The notes: generated by a model from the letters alone, not told the origin. 64,000 nt of DNA from Brachycybe producta (GCA_036925085.1 JAUPFP010000024.1:3245549-3309548); one strand, 5' to 3'. Shown: positions 23,001 through 32,724, counted from the first letter of the stretch. Numbers and translations are program-made.

Positions 23001-24823
23001 TATCCTTTGTTATCTTGAACAGGTTACTAGATGATGTCTTTGTCATAAATCAAAAGTAAAAACTTACATGTAGACAACACACGTGTCACACAAAAGCCGA
23101 AACAACTAACTTCCAACAGCAAAAAAAAAAAAAAAAAGAAATCTAGTTCTAGTTTAAGAAAAAAAAAACAGGTTCAAGAATCCTCCTCCTCCTTATATTT
23201 CTCCTTATTATTTATACACTCTTTAGTGTTTCATTTTATGATGACACACACTTTGTGCAACATAAGAGAGAGAGGGGTTTTTTTCTTCCATTGTTTTGTG
23301 TCAATGTCAGGAAGGAAAAAAAAAACCACCTTAAAACAGGCGTACGTCTGTCCGCCTCCCTCCCTACCTGCAGGACTTGCCAATCTCACTTTACAGTCAA
23401 AAACAAAACCCACCCCTTTTTGCAGGTTTTTTTTTAATTTCTTAAAAATCTATTTAAATGTTTTATTAACAAAGTTGACTTTACAGTTTCAGAAGAAACA
23501 TTAAGGGACGAATCAAACAAGCTGAAAAATTTCCCCCCCCCCCCCGCGGCAAAATTTCACTTTGTAAGGAATTTAACAGAAGCGCCACTATAATATATCT
23601 TTCAGTTCTTCTGTTGTTTTTTTCAGCATGTATTGATTCTTCCATAACGAAAGAAATTGAAAGTGTTTTAGAAACTAGAACACTTAGTACACTTATACCT
23701 AGTACACACCTGATAACTTAAATGCATTTAAATAATAAACGTTCTACAGAGGCCTGTGAAGGGCAAACAAAAAAATATATCGAATTATTTCGATTATCTG
23801 AAAATATTGAGTTAATACTTAAATATAATTATATAAACTATTGATTTAGTATTTCAATTTAAAATAATAATAAAGTCAGTTTTTATTTGGTTTATGTCCT
23901 TAACTGGATTCTGTATAATTCACCGAAACACATTTTGAATTCATTTAACTCATGACTGTGTACTAGGTATTAGTACACTTAGTGTTTTCATGTTGATATC
24001 TTTCAAAATAAAACTTTTTGTAGACAAAAAATCTAAAAAAAATATTGTCTGCCGAAAGTTCGATCAATTTCAAACTGACATACGAAGCTTATATTTTTAA
24101 AAAAATAACTACACTTCTAGTTTCTAAAACACTTTTTTTCTTCTCCTGAAAAGACACAGCATTATCAAAAGTTCGAGGTATGTTTACACTGTAAAAAGTT
24201 AAAACCCTATCTTTAGATGTTAACCATAGGATCGAACAGTCAGATTCATTTAACAATGAAAACTTTACACCTAAAAGTTAAACTTGAACCCTCTAAGCAG
24301 TGTGATCAAAGAAAAATGAAAAAACTTGAATAATGTTTTTCTATAGGAACCTTTATTCTCAGGGTTCAAGTTGTTACTTGAACTTAAAAGTTCGAGTAAC
24401 AAGTTTTCTTTATGATTATTTTTTTTTTCAAAATTTAACTGAAACTCGAAACGAAAATAAATGAAAATTAAAATAATTTTTATGATTAGTATATTTGAAA
24501 ATAAACCTTTTTTATGTCATTTTTGTCATAAAAAAAAGTTTATTTTCTAAAGATATAAAATAATCGTGATATTACCATTACAAAAATAATCTTTTTTTAC
24601 TCTTCTAGTTTCAAAATTAAAAAAAGTTGCTTCTCCTAAAGTTGAAGCAACTTTAAGAGAAGCAAAAGTAAAATTTATGCATTTTTGATCGTGACTTTAG
24701 TATTTTGATAAAAAAAAATGTCTTACCTGTTAACCGTAGGACTGTTGACGCAAACAATAAAAATGTCGTCAAAGTTGCATACATTTTGGGTTGAGACGTC
24801 GTCGTCGTAGTCGCCGTCGTCAT
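10778..24823 (-). CDS. spi: Spitz/Keren-type EGF receptor ligand precursor (complete, 5 coding exons)
   Basis: Exons in coding order: 24823-24727, 12163-11992, 11890-11829, 11739-11634, 11078-10778; 738 nt, 245 residues plus TAG, all GT-AG with consistent phases. Order: signal peptide (ATLTTFLLFASTVLRLTDA), then Cys at the predicted mature N-terminus (ACSSRSTPKPR), Thr/Pro linker RPNITFPTY, one EGF domain (six Cys from CPQNYATYYC to GYTGPRC, then EFKDLDGSYL), stalk, transmembrane helix beginning ERASIAGG, and a ~100-residue cytoplasmic tail starting RRRKKER. In Drosophila, Spitz is palmitoylated on the equivalent Cys by Rasp, moved by Star and cut by Rhomboid at ASIASGA; these features are all conserved here. 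A secreted activator of EGFR-Ras signalling is the expected product. Length is close to Drosophila Spitz. Spitz versus Keren cannot be separated. Start chosen at the first ATG of the signal-peptide exon; the Met 14 codons later is also possible. Confidence 0.93.
11135..11505. mobile_element. Family C element, copy C4 (spi intron)
   Basis: Begins gtaaacacccctcctcgaactcttgg and ends with ataaccagagttcgaaaag. Carries tctagtttctaacaaac, aaaataaactttttatgtca and the inverted arm. Partly rearranged on the left. It lies in the intron between the membrane and tail exons. Confidence 0.75.
11634..11739 (-). CDS. spi: spi exon 4 (stalk and transmembrane helix)
   Basis: Acceptor ctgttttag; encodes PSRERIMVERASIAGG and the helix VTVAVLLIVIISIAFYIYS, then donor gtaaaa in phase 2. 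ASIAGG matches the helix-destabilising Rhomboid recognition motif of Spitz (ASIASGA). Confidence 0.94.
11829..11890 (-). CDS. spi: spi exon 3 (second half of EGF domain)
   Basis: Encodes V-CAEGYTGPRCEFKDLDGSYL, with Cys5 and Cys6 of the EGF fold. A phase 2 intron separates Cys4 and Cys5, the usual position in EGF-receptor ligands. Confidence 0.95.
11992..12163 (-). CDS. spi: spi exon 2 (linker and first half of EGF domain)
   Basis: Acceptor ctttttttcag; encodes D-ACSSRSTPKPRTPSPT, RPNITFPTYACPQNYATYYC and LNGATCFTVEISESILYNC, then donor gtaagt in phase 2. It contains the NIT glycosylation sequon and Cys1-4. Confidence 0.95.
12455..12728. mobile_element. Family C element, copy C5
   Basis: Left end aagtgtaaaccggggaggg then cgaactcttgattattctc. 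Arms gtttagaaactagaaaggtag and ctaccattctagtttctaac pair. The right end stops where a family B element begins (12729). Confidence 0.8.
12729..13024 (+). mobile_element. Family B Harbinger-like MITE, copy B1
   Basis: Starts TACCTAGTACTTACACCTGA and ends GTTTGTACAGAGTA, flanked left by TTT and right by TTA (expected TTA duplication, one mismatch). Internal sequence is shared with 21413, 23696, 31895 and 48665. Confidence 0.8.
13510..13832. mobile_element. Family C element, copy C6
   Basis: Full-length copy. Left terminus caactcttttgattattctc, arm ttagaaattaaaaaggtagctc, inverted centre, gcctacctttctagtttc, right terminus ttggaaaatcagttgttcat. Confidence 0.8.
16565..16700 (+). repeat. Dispersed repeat L, copy 1
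   Basis: Shares attatgttttgtaatt and caaggttatgagatagatatga with the reverse complement of 49195-49330. Termini not resolved; possibly a further MITE family. Confidence 0.55.
17365..17383 (+). repeat. Poly-G tract (19 G)
   Basis: An uninterrupted G run. A second run of 22 G starts 76 bases later at 17459 and a run of 13 G lies at 17612. Confidence 0.9.
17459..17480 (+). repeat. Poly-G tract (22 G)
   Basis: An uninterrupted G run preceded by gggtgaggggggggttta, so the whole stretch could form stacked quadruplexes. Confidence 0.9.
17755..18055. mobile_element. Family C element, copy C7
   Basis: Arms tagaaactagaaaggcagctc and aacctttctagtttctaa flank paired gatatcttttaaaataaac / gtttattttgaaagatatc. 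Right terminus ggaaaataaaacatctt abuts C8. Confidence 0.8.
18056..18330. mobile_element. Family C element, copy C8 (tandem with C7)
   Basis: Arms gttttagaaactagaagg and tactcttctagtctctaa. Right terminus gagttcgaaaatcagctg then ttcataaaaacatctta. The same aaaacatctta lies at its left edge, either a duplicated end or a target duplication. Confidence 0.8.
18757..18784 (+). repeat. Poly-G tract (28 G)
   Basis: The longest G run in the window, preceded by about ten T. Exact length is uncertain in any sequence. Confidence 0.9.
18785..20232. other. Spi intron, AT-rich
   Basis: No exon recognised. Contains a motif atacagggtgtgctc (19599), a D-type fragment ttctagcctctaattagcc (20052) and purine-rich patches. 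Open frames here are short and simple in composition. Confidence 0.4.
20233..20318. repeat. Near-perfect 86 bp hairpin
   Basis: gtctagtatacatttagat... pairs with atctaaatgtatactagac over about 40 bases each side, with a centre of two or three bases (tataggaata). One mismatch (cattta gatAcaaa / tttgCatc). It is followed at 20325 by gacacaccctgta, the terminal-like motif seen elsewhere, so it is probably a MITE end. Confidence 0.85.
20936..21126. mobile_element. TIR element TAGGCCTTGTTTCCACTGGG
   Basis: 191 bp with long inverted arms: ggccttgtttccactggg...ttggaactttttgcgaaaa pairs with ttttcgcaaaaagttccaa...cccagtggaaacaaggcc. A second arm, actggtgaaaaat, pairs with atttttcaccagt. The loop is about 60 bases. 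No coding capacity. Confidence 0.85.
21175..21409. mobile_element. Family C element, copy C9
   Basis: Left aattcgaattcttgattatttctg, arm ttagaaactagaaaggttg, right gctacagtttctactttataaaac. The right terminus is cut by family B copy B2, which starts directly after. Confidence 0.75.
21413..21661 (-). mobile_element. Family B MITE, copy B2
   Basis: TACCTTGTACTATACGG to GTGTGTACTAGGTA, with TTA on both sides (21410-21412, 21662-21664). Inverse orientation to B1. Confidence 0.88.
21662..22336. other. Spi intron, AT-rich with poly-G
   Basis: Nothing gene-like seen. Contains a G run near 21763-21777 and AT-rich unique-looking sequence. Confidence 0.4.
22337..22540 (+). mobile_element. Family A hAT-like palindromic MITE, copy A1
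   Basis: ACAGGCAATTAGAAATCGGG ... to its complement ending TGCCTGT, with arms of about 85 bases. The centre holds tctgacgtcacatgctctg. Flanks tcctagac / tcctaaac are an 8 bp duplication with one mismatch. Confidence 0.9.
22541..23639. other. Spi intron with a small inverted repeat
   Basis: gcgcagttcatgccaaaaaatactc (22569) pairs with gagtatttttgaaatgaactgc (22647), a small palindromic element. The remainder is AT-rich with homopolymer runs. No exon recognised. Confidence 0.5.
23640..24190. mobile_element. Family C element, copy C10, split by B3
   Basis: The left arm (gaaagtgttttagaaactag, 23660) is separated from the rest (ttcatgttgatatctttcaa at 23979, tctagtttctaaaacac at 24117) by the family B insert at 23696-23969. 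The insert is therefore younger than the C copy. Confidence 0.8.
23696..23969 (+). mobile_element. Family B MITE, copy B3 (nested in C10)
   Basis: TACCTAGTACACACCTGATA ... GTGTACTAGGTA with TTA on both sides (23693-23695, 23970-23972). Confidence 0.9.
24420..24665. mobile_element. Family C element, copy C11 (degenerate)
   Basis: Recognised by paired aaataaaccttttttatgtca / aaaagtttattttctaaagat and the arm actcttctagtttcaaaat. It lies just downstream of the spi signal-peptide exon. Confidence 0.6.
24727..24823 (-). CDS. spi: spi exon 1 (signal peptide)
   Basis: ATG at 24821-24823 gives MTTATTTTTSQPKMYATLTT then FLLFASTVLRLT, followed by donor gtaaga in phase 1. A hydrophobic core and a small residue before Cys fit signal-peptidase cleavage at DA|C after the join. 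The frame is open upstream to a clean acceptor tttttaacag (exon edge 24846), so this is not the first exon of the transcript. Confidence 0.85.
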
Positions 24824-24846
24824 GCGACTTAGTCGTCTCTTCTGTC
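24824..24846 (-). other. spi: Upstream part of spi signal-peptide exon (5' UTR or coding)
   Basis: Twenty-three bases between the acceptor (tttttaacag) and the chosen ATG. They read GQKRRLSR in frame if the upstream intron is phase 1, so this could be coding in a longer isoform. Confidence 0.6.
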
Positions 24847-24908
24847 CTGTTAAAAATAGAACAAACCACACACACACAAACAATTAATTTCTGTACCTAT
24901 TTTATTTT

Positions 24909-24911
<3 letters not shown>

Positions 24912-24942
<31 letters not shown>
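24912..24942 (+). repeat. (AG)n microsatellite
   Basis: About 15 uninterrupted AG units in the long 5' intron of the Spitz-like gene. Confidence 0.9.
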
Positions 24943-24946
<4 letters not shown>

Positions 24947-25904
24947 AACATCTGCGACCTTCCTTCCTTCAGCTTTCCGTAGACACCCAACTTGTGCCCT
25001 TAATATCTTCTTCTTGATATTATTTCATCTAGAAAAACGGCCATTCTTATGACTTTGAACTTTTTTCTTCTTTTCAAAGTCTGGGTCTGTTGGACACAGG
25101 AGGGAAGGAAAAAAAATAGGGTCATAGTTGAGTTTTTAAGGGGATGACTGACTGACTGGCTAAAAAAAAATTACCAGTCCCCCCCCCCCCAAAAAAAAAC
25201 GCTGCGACGACGACTGAGTTGATATGCTGTCATTTAATCTAGTTCTTGCACCTTTTTTCACCTCAAGTGGGGAAAGAAGGGGGGGGGGAATACATTGAAA
25301 AAAAAAATAAGGTATTGTTACCCATAAGGACACACCAAGACCAGGTGATACAACACATTGGCTTCAAAGTGATTCAAAAAAAAAAAAAAAGGTACCCGAG
25401 GCGAGGGAAGAGAGTAGAAGAGGTCAGGGTGAGTAACAAGAGCACGCGTTATGAAAGGCCAAAGAAGGATTTTTTGTTAATGAACCTAACTATAAACCTA
25501 GGAGACAAGAAGAGTATTGAATGTCCAATCTACCTTTATCTATAAGGGGACACTTTTAAAAGGGAGACGGGGGGATAGGTGAGTCCTGAGAAGCACAAGG
25601 TGTTACCTATCCTGTCTACCCTTCGATTCTGAGCTGTTTTTTTTTTTTGCTCTGAATTTCATCTTTCTTTTTTTTTGACCACGTCGTCATGGTCAAATAT
25701 ACCATTAAAATTGATACATTTTTTGATTTTTGTTTATATAAAATAAGAGAAAAATAGGGTCAAATTCATCATAAAAATTCACCTCCATTTCTCTCTTTAA
25801 TTCAGGAGTATTATTATTTTAAACCTAGATGAGTTCCGGACCAGAAAATGTGGTACAACTCAAACAATACAAATTAATTACCTGATTTTATAGTTTAGTG
25901 TTGG

Positions 25905-25905
<1 letters not shown>
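24943..25905. other. Spi 5' intron, low complexity
   Basis: No exon recognised. Contains C and A homopolymers near 25178-25198 and 25376-25390, and purine-rich stretches. Confidence 0.4.

Positions 25906-25970
<65 letters not shown>
25906..25970 (+). repeat. (TAA)n microsatellite, about 21 units
   Basis: An uninterrupted trinucleotide array. One reading frame gives a poly-Ile open frame, which is an artefact. Confidence 0.95.
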
Positions 25971-25977
<7 letters not shown>

Positions 25978-26120
25978 TACAGAAATGTTCCAAATTGAAC
26001 TTTGTCTTTTTTTTATCAGTTTTTATCAGAATAATATCGAAATGACCTTATTAAATCGAATCTATATGTGTATTTTACCTGTTTGTGTGTGTGTAACTTA
26101 TTAATCTATTGTCTTATTAA

Positions 26121-26207
26121 TAGGGCCGGGATTTATATGCAATATCAAGCAAATGTTTCTCAATTTGTGGCCCATCAAGTGTCTCAATTGATAGCAACAT
26201 TTGAAAC
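26121..26207 (+). mobile_element. Family D terminal fragment
   Basis: tagggccgggatttatatgc then tctcaatttgtggccca match the 5' end of the full D copies at 30709 and 46241. It is interrupted by family A copy A2 immediately after. Confidence 0.7.
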
Positions 26208-26215
26208 AGGCAATT

Positions 26216-26416
26216 AGAAATCGGGACAAACAGAAGTTGGCTCCACCCTTTTTGATGACGACCGTCAACTTCTAATTGGTTTGTTGTTTGGTTCGACGTT
26301 GAAAAGGTCTCGGAGAGTATGTGACGTCAGACTATATAACCAACCAATTAGAAGTTGCCGTTCATCATAAAATGGACGGAGCCAACTTCTGTTTGTCCCG
26401 TTTTCTAATTGCCTGT
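26216..26416 (-). mobile_element. Family A MITE, copy A2
   Basis: Complete palindrome with exact 8 bp flanks CATTTGAA (26208-26215, 26417-26424). Centre in the opposite orientation to A1 (gtttggttcgacgttg). Confidence 0.92.
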
Positions 26417-26424
26417 CATTTGAA

Positions 26425-27164
26425 AGACTAAAAAGAAACATTTGAAACGAGAGAAGTTTGTGTTTTTGAGAATTTCAATTATTAATGATGATGCATTTTT
26501 AGAAAAGTCGAGAGAATGTGGCAGCAATTTGGGCGTGAACCCCACACACACACAACTACTTTTAAAACTTAAATGTAATATATACAATTATACACATTTA
26601 TCTTCTTATGTAATTCTTAATAGAAATTATATTAACATAATAGGCCTACACTTAATTTATCTTCACTTTTTTAAATCCAAAGTTTGCCCTTTTTACCCCC
26701 CCCCCCCCCCCCCCAAAAAAATACATTTCAAATTTTGTTACCACCACAACTTTTTGCTGTAAACATTCTTTTGTCGTACAGAGTGTGTTATATAACAGTG
26801 TTGAATATACGAATTTCACATATTAGTCTTATTAACAATTCATAAAATTCAAATATTTTTTTTTGGGGTTCAATTTCGGTTCAGAATGTGTGTTTTTTTT
26901 TAGTGTCATGTCACATGTAAAATGTGACAACAGTTGTGATAAGAAAAAAGTTGCTTAGCAACGAAGCAATAATCGCGTGCAATCTTCTGATAAACTTTTA
27001 TAAAATAAGCCAAAAATTTATTAAGTTTTTTTATATCAAAATCAAAAAAGAACACTTCTAGAGAACAATTTACTGATAACTTCGGCCTAAAATAATTAGT
27101 TTTTTTAATAAATGAGGCTGCTTAGAGGCTATAATTCTTACAAGGTATACAACTAATGCTGTTT
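26425..27164. other. Spi 5' intron, AT-rich
   Basis: No exon recognised. A 19-C run lies at 26696-26714. A D-type fragment (gaggctgcttagaggctataattc) lies near 27112. Confidence 0.4.
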
Positions 27165-27335
27165 TTAAAGTGTAAACGACTCTTGAGACTCTTGATTTTT
27201 TATTCTGTCTTTCAGATGCAAAATAGTTTAACTTGAATGTGTTTTAGAAACTAGAAAAGTAAAGCTCAATCACTTAACCGTATTTTCATATAGATATCTT
27301 TCAAAATAAGTAATTTATTGATAAGTAGTTTAGTT
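27165..27335. mobile_element. Family C element, half copy C12
   Basis: Left half only: aagtgtaaacgactcttgag, actcttgattttttattctgtc, ttttagaaactagaaaag, gatatctttcaaaataag. The right half is replaced by D-type sequence (ttctagcctctaaacag). Confidence 0.65.
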
Positions 27336-27459
27336 TGAATTCTTCTAGCCTCTAAACAGATTCAGTGATTAAAAAAAACTTTTTGTCTTAATAACTATAA
27401 GAGAATTAGCCTCTAAACAGTCTTATTTAAATCAAAAACAATTACAGTCGCTGCAACTG

Positions 27460-27700
27460 TAATTGGAAGATGATGACGTCAGAGAGTTTGAGCAAAAAGT
27501 TAAGTTTATTAATTATCGGGAGAAAAATAACACATAGAAAAAAGTCCAAAAAAAAAGCCAGGCTTCTTTTGGACACTCTCTGACGTCACAAGCGCCAAAT
27601 TGAACAAACACCAAACTGAATAACTGACAATTTTTTTTTATTTTTATTCAGTTTAGGTGTTTGTTTTAGTTGGTGCTTATTCAGCGCCACCAATGGCGAC
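27460..27700. mobile_element. Inverted-repeat element with tgacgtca and gcgcc(a) ends
   Basis: gatgacgtcagagagtttg pairs with cactctctgacgtcac. It is followed by gcgccaaattgaacaaac...aataa pairing with ttattcagtttaggtgtttg...gcttattcagcgcc. The second palindrome belongs to the GCGCCAA family seen at 39990, 50310, 54733 and 63495. Confidence 0.6.
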
Positions 27701-30469
27701 GACTATAATTTCTGGTTTTATTTATAAAACAAGGGTGGAAGGGTGGAAGAGGGGAGGAGGAGGAGGAGGAGGAGGGCAAGTCGTTTAGTTACACAATTTG
27801 CATTTGTAATAATTAATGTTTGTGTAAACAAGTTTATTTACTGATGGGGCGCCCCCTTCTTAAATAAAATGAGAAGCACTTAATATAATATTGTAGGAAA
27901 AAGGGGAGGGGGGGAGGAAATTACAAAATGAACAAAAAACTTTCAACAATTGTTGCTACTAAATTATTGAAGAAGTTTTTTTTTTTATAATATTACGATC
28001 AGATTTCAATAAAATTCTTTTGTAATTTACACAATCAGGAAAAAAGGGGGGTTGCTAAGTGAGAGGTTTTGTGTCTATTAAGTCAATTAGAAAAAGGCGG
28101 AAAGATTATTAGAAATTGTAAATTCCATCGACATAATATAATATTAATAATGATAATAATGATATAAAAAGCGATGATGGAATTACGCCAAACTAATAAA
28201 ACCAAAGTGCGAATTTCTGCAAACGTCTGCAAAGCAATCCTGGGCTGCCCACCCTGGTAAATATAACCTACCTGCCCCCCACAACATAACATAATTTTTT
28301 TTTTTAAATCAACTTCAAAAAATGAAATTAAACCAGTTTTTATTTTTATTCTTTCTATCTTTCTTAATGTCTTTGTCTTTTAATGTTTTATTTCGATTGT
28401 ATCGGGGATTCCTTTGAATTCGATTAAGTACTAAAGTACTTTAAGCACAGACAGACAGACAGAAAGAGACGGAGAGATGGAGAGAGGGAGGAAGGGAGAC
28501 AGAAAGAGATGGAGAGAGAGAGAGAGAGGGAGATGGAGAGAAAGGAAGAAAGAGAGAGAGAAAGAAAGAGAGAGAGGGAGATGGAGAAAAAGAGAGATGG
28601 AGAGAGAGTGTAAATAGAATTAATTTAAATTGAGAAAAAAAAGCCGCTTAAGAATATTTTTAAAAAAAGGGTTGTTGGTTTTTTTTGTCAAGAGACAGGT
28701 GTTTTTTTTTTCTTTAAAAATGTTTTCAGACACAGTTTTAATATTTATTATTAATAATATTTTTAATAAAAACGGACATAAAAAAATTATAATTCAGTCA
28801 TTTATAAACAAGTTACGTAAAAATATCTCATTATATTTTTCAATTGTGGTATTTTTGTCTTTTTTTGTTTGTAAATGTTATTAATTATTAGTTTAAAAAA
28901 ATGATCTAAATATTTTTATTGAATTCTTCTTTAGAAATATTTTTGTTTTTTTAATCTGTACAACTAAAAAAAAATAGAAAATCAGTTATTTTGCACAATG
29001 TCTAAGTAATTTACCAGTGATTGTAGATACATAATTAATGAGAGTTGAAACTTTACTCTGAATTTTAACAAGAGTTTCTTTGATTGCAAATATTTGCTAT
29101 AATTTGAGAAATGAGTCAATTTACAGAATGCCTGAAATAATCAGACATTATGAACGATTTTTCTTATTGTTTAAAACCTTTATAAACATAATTAATTAAA
29201 TTACATTCTTCATATTGATTAAAACTATACTAATTATGCAAAATTAATTAGGAATTGTGTAAAATGACTGACTTCCCCCCCCCCACCGATTTCGACGAAA
29301 AATTAGAGCAACCGCAATTATAGTTATTTTTTACAGTTAAATGAACTTGGTTAGAGGCTAAAGTTTTCTAGTCGCTATAAAAAAGCTAACCAGTCCTTTT
29401 GGTTACAGAAAAAAACAATAAGAGAGGAGAGGTTGTTCGAATATTAACTGGTTCAAGGTAAAGTTTTGAAACAATAGACTTCAAAAGGAAAAAAAAAGAT
29501 AAGAAATTTCTTATCTTAACTCCCCCCCCCCCCCCACCTTAAGAAACCACCAAAAAGAACCAGGTTAAAATAATATATTGTATGTTATTGACCGGAAGTC
29601 GAGTTTATAATTTTATTATGAAGTACAGGAAATAGATATAAACCATATCAACAACGAAATCATATTATAAATAATCCCAACAATTGAAGAAAAATGGGGG
29701 AGTCGCGTGCGTGCGCGTGTTGCCACCTCACTTGTCCCCAGAAGGGATAAAATATAAGGAGAAATCCTTAAAAATCCCATTTCTTTGACTTGGTGTGTGT
29801 CCACCACCAGCACACGCCATTAATAATAAGAAAAAGGAGGAGGGGAGGAGTTCTATATATAAATATATTATTTCAGAAACACACGATGATCATTAAGTAG
29901 TCATAAAAGGGAGGCCATTGTAAATGATAGCCTTTAATGACCAACTACCTCTCTTATATCCATCCCGCCCCCCCCCCCCCCATTAACCTCCATCCTCCTC
30001 CTCCTCCCCTTTTTTTCATGAAAATAGAAAAAAAAGGATCCATTTTTCAATTAGCTAAGAGACAATGAAAGATAAAAATCCATTCTTATATTGAATAATA
30101 ATAATAAGAATAAAAGTCATTTTTTGGGGGGATTAAAGCAAGTCCAGTCACCAAATTACGCTTATTATTATTCTATGTACACGTTTCAAGGTGAAATTAT
30201 GTTGTATTTCAAGTTTGGTTACTTGATTACGACTTTATTAACAGGAATTATTATGATTTTGATATATGAATGAGAGAGAGAGAGAGAGAGATGACCACCC
30301 GTTCGGCCACCGTCTCCTTTGTCCACATTATATATAAATGGGTGGTGGGGTGGACAATTGAGCAAATCACGTGCCACCCCATCCACCTCTTGTGTATTAA
30401 AATACAAAGTGTTCTTAAAATAAGTAGAATATTGAAAAATATATAAACAGCCTCTTCAAATATCAATTA
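27701..30469. other. Spi 5' intron, low complexity
   Basis: No exon recognised. A purine-only region lies at 28446-28611, a D-type inverted fragment at 29340-29402 (ggttagaggctaaagttttc), and C runs at 29275, 29521 and 29968. Otherwise AT-rich. Confidence 0.45.
28446..28611 (+). repeat. Purine tract (GA-rich, ~165 bp)
   Basis: Almost entirely A and G, built of gaga, gaaa and ggagat units with very few pyrimidines. It could form triplex (H-DNA). Confidence 0.85.
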
Positions 30470-30625
30470 CAAGTTATAAACTAGAAAAGTCACATGAACT
30501 AAATATGTTTCAATGTTATTCTGAAAAATTTGAAAAAATAATTAAAACTCTTGAATTGTAAAAAACAAATTGCTAATTCTAGTTTATAAAACATACTTTT
30601 ACTTTCATCTTTTTTTTTAATTATA
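30470..30625. mobile_element. Family C-like fragment (C13)
   Basis: taaactagaaaagtcacatg and tgctaattctagtttataaaac form the family arms around a shortened degenerate centre. Confidence 0.5.
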
Positions 30626-30708
30626 AAAAGTGATGTTATTTCACTTGTTTTTGTTTTATAAAGACACCCTGTATCATCATAATATTAATTGTACTTTAAA
30701 ATGATATT

Positions 30709-31031
30709 TAGGGTTCGGATTTTTATGCAAAATCAAACAAAGTTTCTCAATCTGTGGCCCAAGAGCTAATTGTGAAGTAACAATTCCATCGTTTAGAGAT
30801 CAATCAACAATTATAATTTTTTTTCAATCAAAAAACACCTGGTTAGAGGCTAGAATTTTCTAGTTGACAACAGATAGTAACCAGACAGCTAGCCTCTAAC
30901 AAGCCTTAATTAGAAAAAAAAAACATAATTGCAGTTGTTCTAATGATGATGATTATATTACTTCACAATTGCCACTTGGGCCACAGATTGAGAAACCCTT
31001 TGCTTGATTTTGCATAAAAATCCGAACCCTA
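30709..31031 (+). mobile_element. Family D hAT-like element, copy D1
   Basis: Ends TAGGGTTCGGATTTTTATGC and complement; exact 8 bp flanks ATGATATT (30701-30708, 31032-31039). Inner arms tctcaatctgtggcccaag and the core ggttagaggctagaattttc / agctagcctctaac also pair. Confidence 0.93.
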
Positions 31032-31684
31032 ATGATATTAGAACCAAAAAAAAAAAATGAAATGTACAGATGATGATGATCATCATTGCAATATATATAA
31101 TGATGACGATTATTATGATGTAGTTAATTTTTGTTGCATAAATTTCACGCTTTGTTAAGTTAAGAACATAATTTCTCTCCTTAATCCGGAATTAACTCAT
31201 TTACTCAAGTGAAATTCCGGTTATACTCTCCCATATATATATATAGACATGTATATTTGTCGTGAGGTTTTTCTCTTTTTCTGTGTAATTTGTGTTTGTT
31301 TTAATACAGAAAGCACACAATTTTAAACTATTTCATCTTTTTTTTAAGAAAACTTACCTTTGAATAATTAAAAACAGAAGAACATTTTAGCATCAAAATA
31401 ACTTAAAACTAAATCCATATAAATTAGAAACTTTTTGTCTTTTTTTTTTGTCACCACGTCACTTAATTTTGTTGTTTATTTGTCGATAACATTTCACAAA
31501 GTGAGAAAACACAAAAGGAAATGATCGAATAAAGAAAGAAAAAAAGGTGTCATAATCACAACAACGATTGCAATATATAATAGAACTTTATAATAGAAAA
31601 AAAAAAAGCAAACACAGTGTTGATGTGTGGATTAGATGACGTCACTCAATTCTACACTCTTTTTTATCTTTCTTTCCTTCTCTC
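31032..31684. other. Spi 5' intron, AT-rich
   Basis: Nothing gene-like seen. Short at and gat repeats near 31065-31110 and (at)n near 31232. Confidence 0.4.
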
Positions 31685-31894
31685 TGGGTGGCACACATAT
31701 TTTGGAGGGTGTATTCCCCCCATCTCAAAACGACTATTTGAGAGTTGGAGGTGGAGGCTAGCAATCCTGGATATTCCTTTCGATTAGAAATTCCGCTAGC
31801 CTCCAAAGTTGTTTTGGTTGTGTAGGTGCTCTACGAGATTGTATAGAGGCTAAACAAGCTCCTTATTGAAGGAGTTTCTGCAATGCCTTCTTTA

Positions 31895-32193
31895 TACTTC
31901 GTGTACACACATGAGCTAAATGAATTTTAAATTAAATGTGTTTAGGTGAATTATACGGAATTCAGTTAAGGACATGAACACCAAATAAAAATTGACTTTA
32001 TTATTATTTGAAATTGAAATACTAAATCAATATTTTGTTAATAGTTTATATAATTATTAACTCAATATTTTCAGATTATTAACTGAATAAATTAAATTCG
32101 ACGACATATTGTTTGTTTGCCCTTCACAGAGGGGGCACTGTAGAACACGTTTATTATATAAATGCATTTAACTGTGTATGTGTGTACAAGGTA
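31895..32193 (-). mobile_element. Family B MITE, copy B4 (nested in X)
   Basis: TACTTCGTGTACACACATG ... TGTGTACAAGGTA flanked by TTA on both sides (31892-31894, 32194-32196). Confidence 0.88.
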
Positions 32194-32461
32194 TTATGCT
32201 GTAGGTAATGTGGTTGGAGTTTGCTTGGGAGTTTAGAATGTTAATGTAGATCCTTAATTGGCACACAGACCACTTTTGGAGTGGATTTTGACCGCAAAAT
32301 GATGTCAAATTGTCGCCTGTTACCAAAGGTCCGAAATGGACTACCAAAAGCGTGTACCGTGTGCTCAAGAGCCTCATAGTCTCCATGCCGAAAACGCAGG
32401 CACACATGGCTCTAATCAGTTCCCAAACACATTTCTTTCCACTAGTAACCACTTGTTTACG

Positions 32462-32724
32462 AATGCAAGTAGATAATTTTATTTTGTGCGTTTAGCGTTA
32501 GATGGCGGCACTATCCCTCCAATAGAAATGTACTGACACTTCCAACTCTTGACTCTTTGCTATTTCTCTACACGTGGCTCTCTTCACTTATATTTGTGTT
32601 CTGAGGGTAAGTTTGTCCACGTGCTGATAATTAAGATTGTTTTGGACGCTTTTAGAGCTAAAAGGCTGCATTCTATTTCAACTAATTGGCGACGAGTGTA
32701 GTTGACAACCTATAGAGCTTTGCG
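32462..32724 (-). repeat. Dispersed repeat F, copy 1
   Basis: Reverse complement of 55054-55369. Shared blocks: aatgcaagtagataatttta, ttagatggc, tacacgtggctctcttcac, gtttgtccacgtgctgataa, gctgcattctatttcaac, ggcgacgagtgtagttg. No coding frame. Confidence 0.85.
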
